A DNA stretch of 64,000 nucleotides from Pithys albifrons albifrons. Taxonomy: Eukaryota; Chordata; Aves; Passeriformes; Thamnophilidae. Below are positions 13,891 through 24,390 of the stretch, piece by piece (positions within the stretch are counted from its first letter, which is position 1; every line of letters starts with the position of its first letter). A program made the translations under genes and the position numbers. The notes beneath the pieces are model-generated. The model saw nothing but the letters and a program-made list of their open reading frames with translations. It was not told the origin of the DNA and did not search any database. The stretch spans positions 105,278,227 through 105,342,226 of the forward strand of contig NC_092458.1 in assembly GCF_047495875.1 (NCBI RefSeq), given 5' to 3'.

Positions 13891-16800
13891 TCGATGGCAC
13901 AGAAATGCAACACAGAATATATGTTTCCACTATGATAGTCTGAGCACAATCAGTGTTTTTGTTTTTTTTACTAAAATTGTTACTTGGAGAGCAATTTTTG
14001 TGAGGAAAATCTACTTGTATTTAAACGTATCTTCTCACTATCACTGAAAGCAATCAAGGAAAAGCTTTTACCTAGGGAAGAATAAAAGAAAAATAGAATA
14101 CATGTAAAGGCAAAATATAAACAAAATTATACCTTGGTTTAAATTGAGGAATGAACTTCTAGTCTTACTGTTTACCATTTGAAGATAAAGTCTCTACAAA
14201 GCAGGAGCATCCACACCACATATTTTTCCAAGTAACCAATATTTTGTGAATCTAGATTACTTATTTGTTAATATTCCTGGATCATACTTTTCAGCCTATC
14301 ATTGTTTTAATTTAAAATATAAAAAGTTGAAACAAAGAGAAAATTCAACATTTGTGTGAAGATTCTTATATATCCTACAGATGCTATTCTTATAGCAAAA
14401 CTGTCAAGAAAAGAAACATGAAAAAGATAGCAGACTGTGTGCTATTTCTTCATACCTTGCAAAACTTAATTTTTCACTGTATTGTTATACATAGTCTCAT
14501 AAATGTACCTGAAGGTCTTTGAATGTCAGATGCTGTCACATATCACCCACTGAAGAATAACTAGAAGACTGTACTTTGGTAACACTGTCACCTCTTTATG
14601 TAAATTTCTTCTATTTTTATCTTATGTTATGACTAATGACAGTTTTGCTTTTACCTTTACATAAAAAGTAAGCATTCCTTAAGTGGTTTTTTGAACATGC
14701 ATGACAGTTGAACAATGTGGGATTTTTATATATTTAATTTAAAAGCAATACTGCTCTTAAACAATGATGATATTGTCATTTTCTGACTTGCTTTAGATTT
14801 CCCAGCTTTATTTAAAAAACATGCTACATCAAAATTCTTCCTACCTTTTCTCTACCTGATTCTCACTAGCAAAAAAGTAGTAAGTTTTCTGACGACACTG
14901 TTCACAGTTGAACCTCCAAATGATGTGGCAGTGGAAATAATTAGGAGCCTTTGTTGTATTCTTTTTTGTCAGAGGGGGCCAAAATATGATAATTCATACT
15001 GACTTTGTGGTGGTACATGTTTTCCAGGGCACATATAAGCATCCAAGGGGGCAGAATGTCTTAAACAAAAGCCAAACAAACAAACAAACAAAAATTCCAA
15101 ATAACTTTCTTCTTATTACAAAATAGGATATGAATTCAGTCTTGTCTGACTGATTGCACTCATATGTATGTTAGGCATATTCACTCCCCATATGTACAAT
15201 GAGTGTGGTTTAGCTCAGAGTTATATAAATTTTAGCTAACATATGGTTCTGGGCTGAATTTATTAAACATTAGGAAATTGATTTTTCAGTCTAGTACTTA
15301 CCACAGTAATTATTAACAGCAGATAAAGTAATTGGAAAGCATCTCAAGAGACAATTTATGAAGACTTAAGGATGTGTTCTGCCCTATTTATTTTTATCCT
15401 TACAAGATACTTCATTCTTTAAGTTATGTTTTCTATACACAGTTATACTTTTTATGTTTATGAGATACACAACTATATCTTATGTATAGAGGTTGACATG
15501 AAAGTTTAAACAATCTATAAAAATTAGATAATTTAAGAGTAAATACAAGCATGGCTAGTGAATATCTGATTTTATCTATTTCCCTGCAAGCCTCCTTAGT
15601 TAATTTTCCTTTTCAGTGCACAACGACGTTATACAATTCCCCAGTAACTTTAAGGCAATCCAGGGAAGTCCAAGAAAACTTTTAAGGCCCCATCTGACAA
15701 CTTATCTAAGAAATTAAGCTGAGCTTTGGACCCACTATTTTGCTCCTTTTACAGGATAGACTCCAGAGAGAACTGAGCCACTGAACCCACAAGGCAAAGA
15801 ATGAGAGAAAAAATATTCCAAAGAGATATCAAAAGCAGATTGCAGGTGATGAAACCTTCTACCTTTCCTTCGTTTAGGTCTGTAGGACTACAGTGATGGG
15901 AGCTGCTCAGCCAGGAAAAATGCTAAAGAAAATACTTTCAAGTGCAAGTATATTTTGCAGAGTAAAATGGCACTTAATAAAAATTAAAGAAGTGGCCAGG
16001 TCTTTTCTTAAAGCCAGCTGTTTGAACAACCTCATAGCTGAGAGAATCACGGACTTTGTGCTGCAGAGGAGTAGCTCTGCTGGGGGTCCAGCTGGGAGCA
16101 GATTGCTTGCACTGGGTCCCTTCTTTCCCTGCCAGGAAAAGAGTTACAGTTGTGGTTTGACCTCTGGTTTGGGCTGTAAAATACACCTTTTACCTGGAAG
16201 GGTGGAACACTCTAGTCTTCATGTCACAGGTTCAATTTTTGAAGCCACGACTCTAACAAGGTTCTAAAAGAAACTGGAAATTTATATGGGTATTCAGGCT
16301 ACCATTTCACTTCAAGATTTAAGATGAGATATTAATCCATATTTCCCATGGGGATCGTATACAGAGTCCTGAAGCACTTGAGCTGCTCCCAACATCATAC
16401 ACAGAATAGAAGGTTCAGTGAACCCTGACATTGATGTGGTACAGCAATTACATATTCCTAACTCTTCCCTAAGGAACCAAGGTGGCTCACTGTGACCCTT
16501 ACAGTGAGTCAGACTCACTAGTAGATTATATCCTACTCTGAAAGCATCCTATATAATTAATGAGACTACTGCAGAGTAATAATTAAGTATCTTTGCATGT
16601 TCAGATTGCAGAACTGTGATAGAACAGCTTGAGGGACCTGCTCTAAGGAAATGTAACTCCAGCCATTAGGCTGCTCAGAGACTCTTCAACAACCACAGAA
16701 ATGACTAGAAGAAGAAACAAAAAATTTACTCTTTAACCATAATAAGTTAGTTTTTCCAGACCTAAACATTGCATTTGAAAAAAAGTATTAGTACATGATC

Positions 16801-17577
16801 AAACAGGGTTTTTTCCATTGAAATCATAGTTAGTCCTATATTTAGAGCTGCATGTTTGAAAGTTGAGAGCACTTTGTCCTTAAAAAGGAAGAATTTAGAA
16901 CAGGTGCAGCGTTATGGTCTTTAGAACGTTATTATGGAAACATGAATAATGTCATTCAGAAGGTTAGCCATCTGCTTTCTCAATATCTGTTACTGCTGCA
17001 GCAGCAGCAATGTAAAAGTGATACACATAGCTATTTCTGCAACAGATTTAGCAGAAAAGTTCTGCATTTTGTCGAGAAAAGTATGTCCTATTTTCAGTTT
17101 GGTTTTAATAAGCATGGGTAGAGTATGTGTAAATATTGTAATGATGACTATAATGTGGTCCTTTTCACTTGGGTAGTATGCATCATGTTTTACTGAGATT
17201 TACATAACATTTTTGTGGAAGGTGAAAATAAAAATCAGTATTTTTGTGATTTAGAAGTTTTACCGCAAACTGTGGTTATTTATAAAACATAAAATATTAG
17301 AAGGGGAGTAGCTTAGATCTCAGATGTTAACTACAGATAGCACACTTCTAGAGCATCAGCTGTGACATGAGTACTAAATTAGCATCCAAGACCCAGGGCA
17401 AGTGTCATCTGGCAAAGAAGGGAAACGTGAGAGGGCAAGCTAACTTCAAAAACCAGCAGAATCTATCAATTGGAGTCAGTGTTTACAGGGGCACTGTTAT
17501 ACTAGATTTATTAGAAGCTTTTTGAAAATGACAGAAATACCACCCTTTAATGTTGTGAATAGCAAGTAAATCTGTCT
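13891..17577. other. AT-rich non-coding stretch
   Basis: No recognisable gene. A small AAAC microsatellite lies at about 15,071-15,092. An open frame of 124 codons at 15,893-16,267 has no motif and no splice or promoter context, and I do not call it a gene. Confidence 0.45.
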
Positions 17578-18250
17578 TTACAGGGACAAAACGTTTTCAT
17601 TATGGCACAGAGAATGAAACCTTCCTAGAAACTGACAGGAAACAAGGAAAACTAAATAACTGCTTAGAGACATGCAGTAGGAAATACATTTTATCAAGGT
17701 CAGGACAGAATTCATATCATGCTGTAAACACCACAACACAAAAACTGCAAATGCACTGCTGGCTACCAGGGACACAGCAATCACAACTGTCCTAAACATG
17801 TATTTACAGCACAGAAACTTCTGTAAATATTTAGTGAGTGATAATGAGGGTCCATTTATATCAAAGGGATTCAAAATTCTTATCAAACAGAATGCTGTTA
17901 AGCACTGGAGTGATGGCAGAGGAAACAAGCCCACTGTGAATGCAGGAGATAGAAATCAGACACACAAAGCAATTTGCCTTGCTCAGCTGGAGTAGAAACA
18001 CTTCAGGAGGGAAAACAGTGAAATTCTTTCTTGGTGGCTGATGATGTGCTCTGCACACAGTCTGACCAGAGATCAGGTCCCCAGAAGGAGGGCTCACCTG
18101 TTGTTCTGTAGTGCAGACAGGGCAGTTAGGAGGGGGAGTTATCACTTGCACTATCAGGGTCCCAATTACTATAAGAAATACCAAATGTACCTTCTGCAGG
18201 GAGTTCGCACCTGTGAGGTGTAATGGCAGAAGTACAGATCTTGGATTCAT
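17578..18250 (-). pseudogene. Possible retroviral env remnant
   Basis: Two overlapping minus-strand open frames lie here. The first (18,250 down to 17,861, 129 codons) starts with a short basic/polar stretch, then a hydrophobic segment (about residues 21-37, containing VFLIVIGTLIVQVI), then a PPPNC..C cysteine pair, an N-F-T glycosylation-like site and a CFVC motif. The second frame (17,934 to 17,578) holds an alanine/valine-rich hydrophobic run (VVIAVSLVASSAFAVFVLW) followed by a polar helix-like stretch, reminiscent of a fusion-peptide region. A pyrimidine-rich tract ending in AG precedes the first ATG on this strand. Together these resemble a deleted, frameshifted env, but the similarity is only in general layout and the surface domain would be mostly missing. 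Chance is a real alternative. Confidence 0.25.
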
Positions 18251-18477
18251 TGGTCTGCTGTGGCCTCCCTAAGAGTATAAGAAGCCACTCACTATACAGA
18301 CACATGCTTATCTGTTGCCACAGAGGAATCAATCAGAGACAGCCAACCAGGGCACTACATATGTGTCCTGGGGCTTCAGACAGTGTGACAGAAAAAAAAT
18401 TACAGCTACAGGCCCTAAGTGGATGTTCTTCACTGTAAGATGCAATGCATGGACTAGTTGACCAAAACACCGTATTG

Positions 18478-18481
18478 CCTG
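18478..18481. repeat. Target-site duplication CCTG, left
   Basis: CCTG immediately precedes the LTR that starts at 18,482 and is repeated directly after it. Confidence 0.75.
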
Positions 18482-19016
18482 TGATGCCTTGAGAAACCCC
18501 AAAAACAGGACTCCGAGCCAATTTAGTGTGGGATAAGATAAAAAGGTAGGTTCTTTAATGTCTAGGCTTAGGGCTTTCAGGAATGCATGATGATGCCTCT
18601 CTGAACACTGACTTCCATGGTTTTTATAATATTGTCCACCTAATCCTCAGTTCACACATCTCTCGGTCCAGCCTCGTCCTGCTCCTGGTCACATCTCCTC
18701 AGGATTTGAGTCAGGGGTTAGTGGGACCCCTTAATCATCTTTCTCTTCCTCAGTACACATAGGGCTCCTGGAGATTTTCCAGTGTTCTTAGACCCAAAGT
18801 TGTTGGCTTATGTTTATGCCTCACTTTGCAGGCCTTCTACCTTGAAAAGAGTCTAAACAGCTAAAAGAATTTAAGCTATTAATATGGGGTAGAGGTTGGC
18901 ATGTAAAAACATTGAACTTAATACTAACACATTAAAGTCTGCATTTTTACTACAATTCCAATTACTTCTAAAATCTATAAAAATTAAAAAAAAAGTCAAA
19001 AACCCCTGAGGCATCA
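18482..19016 (-). mobile_element. Solo LTR, 535 bp, minus strand
   Basis: The element starts with TGATGCCTTGAGAAACCCC and ends with CCCCTGAGGCATCA, so its ends form an imperfect inverted repeat of retroviral TG...CA type. It is bracketed by a 4-bp CCTG duplication. Orientation is minus: on that strand a TATAAAAA box lies at 18,628-18,621, an ATTAAA polyadenylation signal near 18,560, and a short U5 with a CTCGGAGTCC word at the end. There is no second LTR and no internal region, so it is a solo LTR left by recombination between the two LTRs of a provirus. A 4-bp duplication is typical of gammaretrovirus-like (class I) elements; class assignment is an inference from that and the U5 style. Confidence 0.85.
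18621..18628 (-). promoter_or_regulatory. TATA box of solo LTR
   Basis: TATAAAAA on the minus strand, about 60 bp upstream of the ATTAAA signal of the same LTR. This is the expected U3/R arrangement. Confidence 0.6.
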
Positions 19017-19020
19017 CCTG
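19017..19020. repeat. Target-site duplication CCTG, right
   Basis: CCTG directly after the terminal CA of the LTR, matching the left copy at 18,478. Confidence 0.75.
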
Positions 19021-20495
19021 TGCAAGATGGAGTTCAATTAATGTTGATAAGAATACAACAATCTGACTTTTCCTTGTGGAGTGTTTGGCTGCTCAACTTT
19101 AACACTCCTTTAATGCAGGGCTTTGGTTGCATAATTCCTTTTGCTTGCAATCCTTTATTTCTATGGCATATAAAATGACATTGGTCTCTAATTTGCCATA
19201 GTACCGAGGAATGAAGAGGTGAGTTCTGATGAAAATTGGACGTGGCAATAATAGATAATTATTCAACAGAAGGAAAACTATTGCTTAGCAGTCTGAAAGA
19301 GTAAGGCAAGGAAAGGAATCTATGGTGATATGCATTTGAATTTCCCTTCACTCAGATGAGAAAAGACTTAAACTGAGACTGCCTGAGAAATTTCAGCAAA
19401 CTCATCAGCATTCCTTTTATGTACAAAACAGATTAAAATGAAGGATTAGAAACACATTATTTAATTAGGAATTAGAAAACTGCAGATCCATTACTAAGAA
19501 TCACAAATCTTGTCCCTTAGCAGTATTTCCTGTCTGTAGTTCCACAGCAGTGAGCAACACTTTTTGAGGCTTAGGGTTAAAAATGAGAACAATGTATGTG
19601 TGAGGCTTCTAAACCACAGGAGATTAAACATCTACATCAGAACTATCACAAGGGAGGGAAAACAACCCCATCCATAAGAAATGGGGGAACATTTGGGCAA
19701 ACTCTGACAGCAGGACAGTCCCAAGTGTGGGGTGATCACCCTGATAAGGTCTTGATGAGTTGAGGGAAACACCTCGACCCCCTGGAGGGATGCTGAAAGG
19801 ACAGAGTGCTTATTGATGTGGTTACCGAAGAATGGCCTTTCTGTGAGCACCCTGTGGCACCCTGCAGAGACCCAAAGAGCCACCCCTCAGGCATCTGTCT
19901 ATCACCCCCAAAGTATTAACTATAGTCACACAACCTACCGCAAGGAAAAAAAAGTTATAAAAAAGAGATTGAGCTTGAGCAAAAAAATGGGGATGAAACT
20001 TCCACCACCTCTGGGAGGGCAACCTATGAGCTATCCTGTCTCCCCCATCCCATCAAACGTTGCAGGGGTAAGCAAGCAAATTCTTGCTTTATTTTCCTAT
20101 GCCTTACTAATTATAACTTGCTATAGCTCACTGGGTGTATATGTGTTAGTGGGAAGCAGCTGTATTCTTTCTGTTGCTTTTCCTTTGGGTCACTGAGTGT
20201 GTTTAAATGTGGTGTTGAGCTGTTGTGTTTCTGTTTAGTAATCCTGTTAGGTAAGTTTGTCATGGGAGGGCTATACTGCTGGAGTTGCCTGTAAAATGCG
20301 TTTTGTGCTGGTTTCTTTTAGAGTATTTTGTCATCAATTAAACACAATCCTGCAGCTGAAAGTCATCATCGACTAAGCAATGCATATAGTCATTGTCACA
20401 TACTTGTATTAATAAAAGTTATTTCAGGAGCTGTTCTTGCTATTAAGTGTGGTCCATAAACTGAGTATCAAAGACCTTTTCAGGCAGTGTGCTGT
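19021..20495. other. Non-coding stretch
   Basis: No gene or repeat recognised. A plus-strand frame of 127 codons (19,813-20,196) has no recognisable domain. Confidence 0.45.
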
Positions 20496-20500
20496 CCTGT
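20496..20500. repeat. Target-site duplication CCTGT, left
   Basis: CCTGT precedes the LTR at 20,501 and recurs at 21,139-21,143. Confidence 0.85.
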
Positions 20501-21138
20501 TGTCCTAGTTCAGCAGGAGGGACCAGCTAACCCTGTGTGGGGGTGATCAAAGCTGTGTATTCTACCCCCTCTATTCATTCCCCAAGGTCAATGGGCCATT
20601 AGCAGCAGCTGCCCAGGGAGCCATTATCACCTTCACACCCAGCCTGGGGGGGGGGGGGGGGGGGGGAAATGCTAATGGGCCATCAACAGCTCAACACCCC
20701 CTGGCTCCCAGAGTTAATCACCCATTGTGTGAGTCCCTGCCCAGGGGGAGGGACTGAGAGCTCCCTGAGGGTACATAAGTGGTGGGTAAGAAGACCTCGG
20801 GAACCTCTCGTCGGATCCAGAGCAGCAGCAGGACCTTAACAGGAGGAGATCCCTGCTCTCGCCCAGACCACAGCCCTCGCCTGCACCAACAGGTTTTTCT
20901 TTTCCTTTTGCTCTGGACTTGGGGGAACCACAGGGGTCTCAGCACAAGAGCAAACAAACCCCCTTGGGTTTGTGCCCCAGGACGCTGGGTTATACTGCTG
21001 GGGTTTTGTGAGTTGAAAGCAATCTCCCTTGTGTGTCAGTGTTGTTATTGTAATATTATTATTAAATTTTAGGTCTGACTTACAATCTCTCTCGTGGTGA
21101 GTTCATTTCCCCTGCTGGTTCACCTTTAAACCAGCACA
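20501..21138 (+). mobile_element. Solo LTR, 638 bp, plus strand
   Basis: The block begins TGTCCTAGTTCAGC and ends AAACCAGCACA, giving TG...CA ends that are imperfect inverted repeats of each other. A perfect 5-bp duplication (CCTGT) flanks it. In plus orientation it has a GTACATAAG TATA-like box near 20,771, an ATTAAA polyadenylation signal near 21,061, and a U5 running to the terminal CA. It has a long G run inside U3. No internal retroviral sequence remains. The ends (TGT..TAGTT at the start, AAACC..ACA at the finish) and the 5-bp duplication resemble those of the full provirus at 55,535, so it may derive from a related class III ERV; that link is an inference. Confidence 0.88.
20646..20666 (+). 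repeat. Homopolymer run of 21 G
   Basis: Twenty-one consecutive G residues inside the U3 part of the solo LTR. This is a slippage-prone tract, so its exact length in the assembly should be treated with caution. Confidence 0.9.
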
Positions 21139-21143
21139 CCTGT
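21139..21143. repeat. Target-site duplication CCTGT, right
   Basis: Matches the left copy at 20,496-20,500 and directly follows the LTR terminal CA. Confidence 0.85.
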
Positions 21144-23074
21144 GCTGTCTCTTCAGGTGAGACGCAGACAGGCTAATCTGTGTTATATAAAGCTTCGATG
21201 TTCTTGGACGCTTATAGTTAATAAGTTCTCCCTGGCTAAAGTGTGGACTTCATAGGAAGGTTGAAAATCTTTCCAGCCTGCGTTCTGTCCCGTGTTTGAC
21301 AGGCAGTGCTGGGTTCATAAAGTTTCAATTGTTCTGAAGACACTAATGGCCAATAACTTTATATTAATATAGGTGGGACTAGAAATCTTTGCATTTCTGC
21401 CCCTCTCCCCCCTTTCACGCAACACCCATGTGTGAAAAGTGACTGAGGTCAACCACACCACATATAGAAAAACTAATCAATAACAATCCTACTTACTGAG
21501 ATGTGTGAAATGCCAAGTAAGTGCAACATTTTTTGTGAAACATGAATATTAATTTTTTTATTATTATTACTTTCTCCTTTCCAGTTGGTCAAAAATAAAA
21601 CTCCTTTGATTCTAGCATGAAAATAATACTCTTTTTGTATGCCCACAGATACTACTCCCGTAATTTCTGTCCCCTGGACAATTTAGACAATTTAAAATTA
21701 TCTCATTTCTCAATTCATTTGCATGATACAAATTGGTCATGATTATGTTGCACAATAATTATTCATAGATTTACTAGAAATCTGCCCATAATTGTCATGC
21801 TGTCTATAAGAAAAGAAACGGCTGAAGACAGAAGAACAAACAGAATATTTAAATAAAATCTTAAATGAAGCAAAGCTAGAGTAGATGGGTTCATGGGATT
21901 AAACCTAAAATGGAGTTCACCAAGCCAAATATCCGCCTTGAACTGCTGAGATGGACACCCTCTTCAGTCACTTTTCAATTTCAATACTAATACTTTAGTT
22001 AATTCTAATGCAACTATTTAGAAGAGATTTGTGTGAACAGTATTTTAAAAATGCATTTATGCTGACTGAGTAAGTAGCATTTTCTTATGTTGTTATTATC
22101 ATTGTTATTGTTATTAATTAGCAGTTTATCAGCTGCCCAGTTTCTTGAAAGAAAGGAAGTAGTGAACCTAGAAAAAGTACTTGAACTGCGAAGTAACTAT
22201 GGTCTCTGACTGTCTTTGACCAGGGGGGCCATTTATATGCAAATGCTCTAGTGATGATCATATAAGGAACATGCTGACTTATCATGTAGAATAGAGAACT
22301 TGATAAGGAATTGAAGTTTATAAACAAAAGGTTGGAATGTGGGATAATCTTCAAAGAAAAGGAAAGCAAGTTGGAAAATCACAGGAAAAAGTTTTAAGAT
22401 TCAGTGAAAGGGAGCAAAAAGGATGGGGGGAATGGTTGACTTTAAATCAAACTGTTATGTTTCCTTTGGAGATGTTAATTTAGTTAATTTTGCCAGTATT
22501 TGTTGTCCTGTTTCTCAACTGTGTTCATGCAAAGGACTGTTAGTAGTGACACAACAATCACTATTATGTCCTGAATCTTACATTGTGCCAAATGCTCATG
22601 GCCCATCATACTTTGTCAGCATAAAAACTCTATCAGGTTTTGACCAATATGGTAAAAATATTACCTTGTGCCCATGCAGGATCAAATGCATACTTTTAGG
22701 ACAGTAAGTACAATGTTGTGAAACTGAACAATCTTATTAATATTTATTTGTATCCCAAATGAAGAATTAGAAATTTTGGGACTACCTGATGGTCTTACTC
22801 CAGGGTCAGTCTGACCACCATCAATAAAAATTTTGTATTATATTTTATGTATATGTATATATATATGCACAAAGCAGCTAAAGATACAGAGTATTTGTCT
22901 GACAGATCATATTTTGTAATTTCATTCTATGGTTTTTTTTCAAGTCCAGTTAAATGTCTGTAAGCATCACAAATGCAACTGTCTGTGTGTGAAATAACTA
23001 TCCATACTTACAATAAAATCTGTATTTTTTGCTATTCATAAGTTTTTGTTTCCACAGAAATTCTTGTTGGAGGC
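21144..23074. other. AT-rich non-coding stretch
   Basis: No gene or mobile element recognised. A short TA/TG-rich patch lies at about 22,840-22,866. Confidence 0.45.
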
Positions 23075-23168
23075 TGGATAAGATTTAAATGGTAATGTTT
23101 TGGCAGCCAGAGGGCTACTGGAGTAACTGCTGTGAGAAGGCACTAGAAGCTGCCCTGTGGCCTGAAAG

Positions 23169-23173
23169 AGCCT
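23169..23173. repeat. Target-site duplication AGCCT, left
   Basis: AGCCT directly precedes the nested LTR and is repeated at 23,702-23,706. Confidence 0.85.
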
Positions 23174-23701
23174 TGTAGCAGGTTTGGCCTAGCTGTTGCC
23201 AACCCTGGACTGGCCCCCCTTCCCCTCCCAGAACCTTCCCAGCAAAGGAAAGGAAAAAAAACTGAAAAGAAACGCACTCTAAAGAAACTGAACTGAATAA
23301 AAAGAATAAATTATATTTACTAACATTTACAAACCACACTGTATACACAAGACATAGGATCCCACCCCCCAGGGGAGAGGGGAAGGGAGAAAAGGGGATT
23401 GATTAGCTGGACAATAGGGGAGACACCAACCTAACCTAAAGAAACTGAATGAATCAAAACAAACACAATTGAAAACCTCAAGGAAAGGGAACAAGAATGA
23501 AACAATCTCACCCGGGACAGGAGAACCACCAGGGACCGGAGGGACCAGGCTTCAACCCCCTCCCTCCAGCTCCTCAGCCAAGGACAGGGAAGCAGCAACC
23601 AAAACCACACCCAGCCCTGCTACGTGGAAGACACGTGTGGAATACTTGTAACTTCCTTAGATACAATGGTTACTGAGGAAGCCATGGGTCAAACCATTAC
23701 A
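23174..23701 (-). mobile_element. Nested solo LTR of family A, 528 bp, minus strand
   Basis: The plus strand begins TGTAGCAGGTTTGGCC and ends GGGTCAAACCATTACA, again TG...CA, with a perfect AGCCT duplication on both sides. On the minus strand its start (TGTAATGGTTTGACCCATGG) and the next blocks (CTTCCTCAGTAAC, CTAAGGAAGT, GTATTCCACAC, TTCCACGTAGCAG) match the LTR at 35,982-36,475 in order, so both belong to one family. It sits inside the family B LTR and therefore inserted later. No internal genes are left. Confidence 0.88.
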
Positions 23702-23706
23702 AGCCT
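23702..23706. repeat. Target-site duplication AGCCT, right
   Basis: Matches 23,169-23,173 and abuts the nested LTR. Confidence 0.85.
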
Positions 23707-24390
23707 GTTTCTGTCAACTCCCAAGAGAAACCTGTCACAAGCCAAAGCTAGGCACATCAGTGGATGTTGGTATCATCATTGTCATAACACATTTAATGAA
23801 GTGTAAGAAATGCTCCTGGCAGGAGCTGTGGCCCATGAAGAGTAGCCCATGGAAAAGCAGGATTCCCAGCAGGAACTGTGCCGTGTGGGAGACCCATGCT
23901 GGAGCAGCTGGTTCCTGAATGACTTTGTGGAAAGGACCCAAGATGAAGCAGTTCTTGAAAAACTGCAGCCTATGGGTTGGAGAAGTTCATAAAGGATGGT
24001 TTCCTGTGAGAGACACTCCATGCTGGAGATGGGGAAGAGTGCATGAAGCAAAAAAGCAGCAGAGATTAAACTTTGTAGTCTGACTGTGGCGCTCAGTTCC
24101 CTATCCTCTGGCACCACTCAGGAGTTGAGTGAAGTTGGACTTGGGAAGAAGGGAGGGATGGGGGAGGGTGGTTTGTACTTATTTCTCACTATCCTACTCT
24201 CTTACATTAATGGCAATACATTAATTTCCCCAAGTCGACTCCATTTTGCCCATGATGGTAATTCATCAGTAATCTCCTGTTCTTATGGCAACCCAAAAAC
24301 TTTTCATTACACACTGTCCCTCTGTCCAGTTGAGGAAGGGGAAGTGACAGAACATCTCCGTCAGAAATGGGTTTTAAATCTCAAAACAGT

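Larger units (their letters stand above)
23075..24390 (+). mobile_element. LTR of family B, split by a nested LTR
   Basis: The outer LTR runs in plus orientation from about 23,075 to 23,173, is interrupted by another LTR (23,174-23,701), then resumes at 23,702 or 23,707 and continues to about 24,390. The resumed part shows an imperfectly repeated module with words such as CCATG, CTGGAGCAG and TGCAGCC (23,820-24,040). It then has a GGAAGAAGGGAGGGATGGGG purine tract, a T-rich poly(A)-signal zone with ACATTAATTTCC, and a U5 with TTTTGCCCAT. The 3' half is the reverse complement of the relic at 2,669-3,290, which supports the family. The right end is eroded and I could not find a clear target duplication for the outer element. 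Confidence 0.65.

Noticed and set aside
13595..14047. A 150-codon open frame
   Set aside because: It is mostly Tyr-Ile repeats from the TA microsatellite.
15893..16267. A 124-codon open frame
   Set aside because: No recognisable domain, promoter, splice context or repeat; length is compatible with chance in 64 kb.
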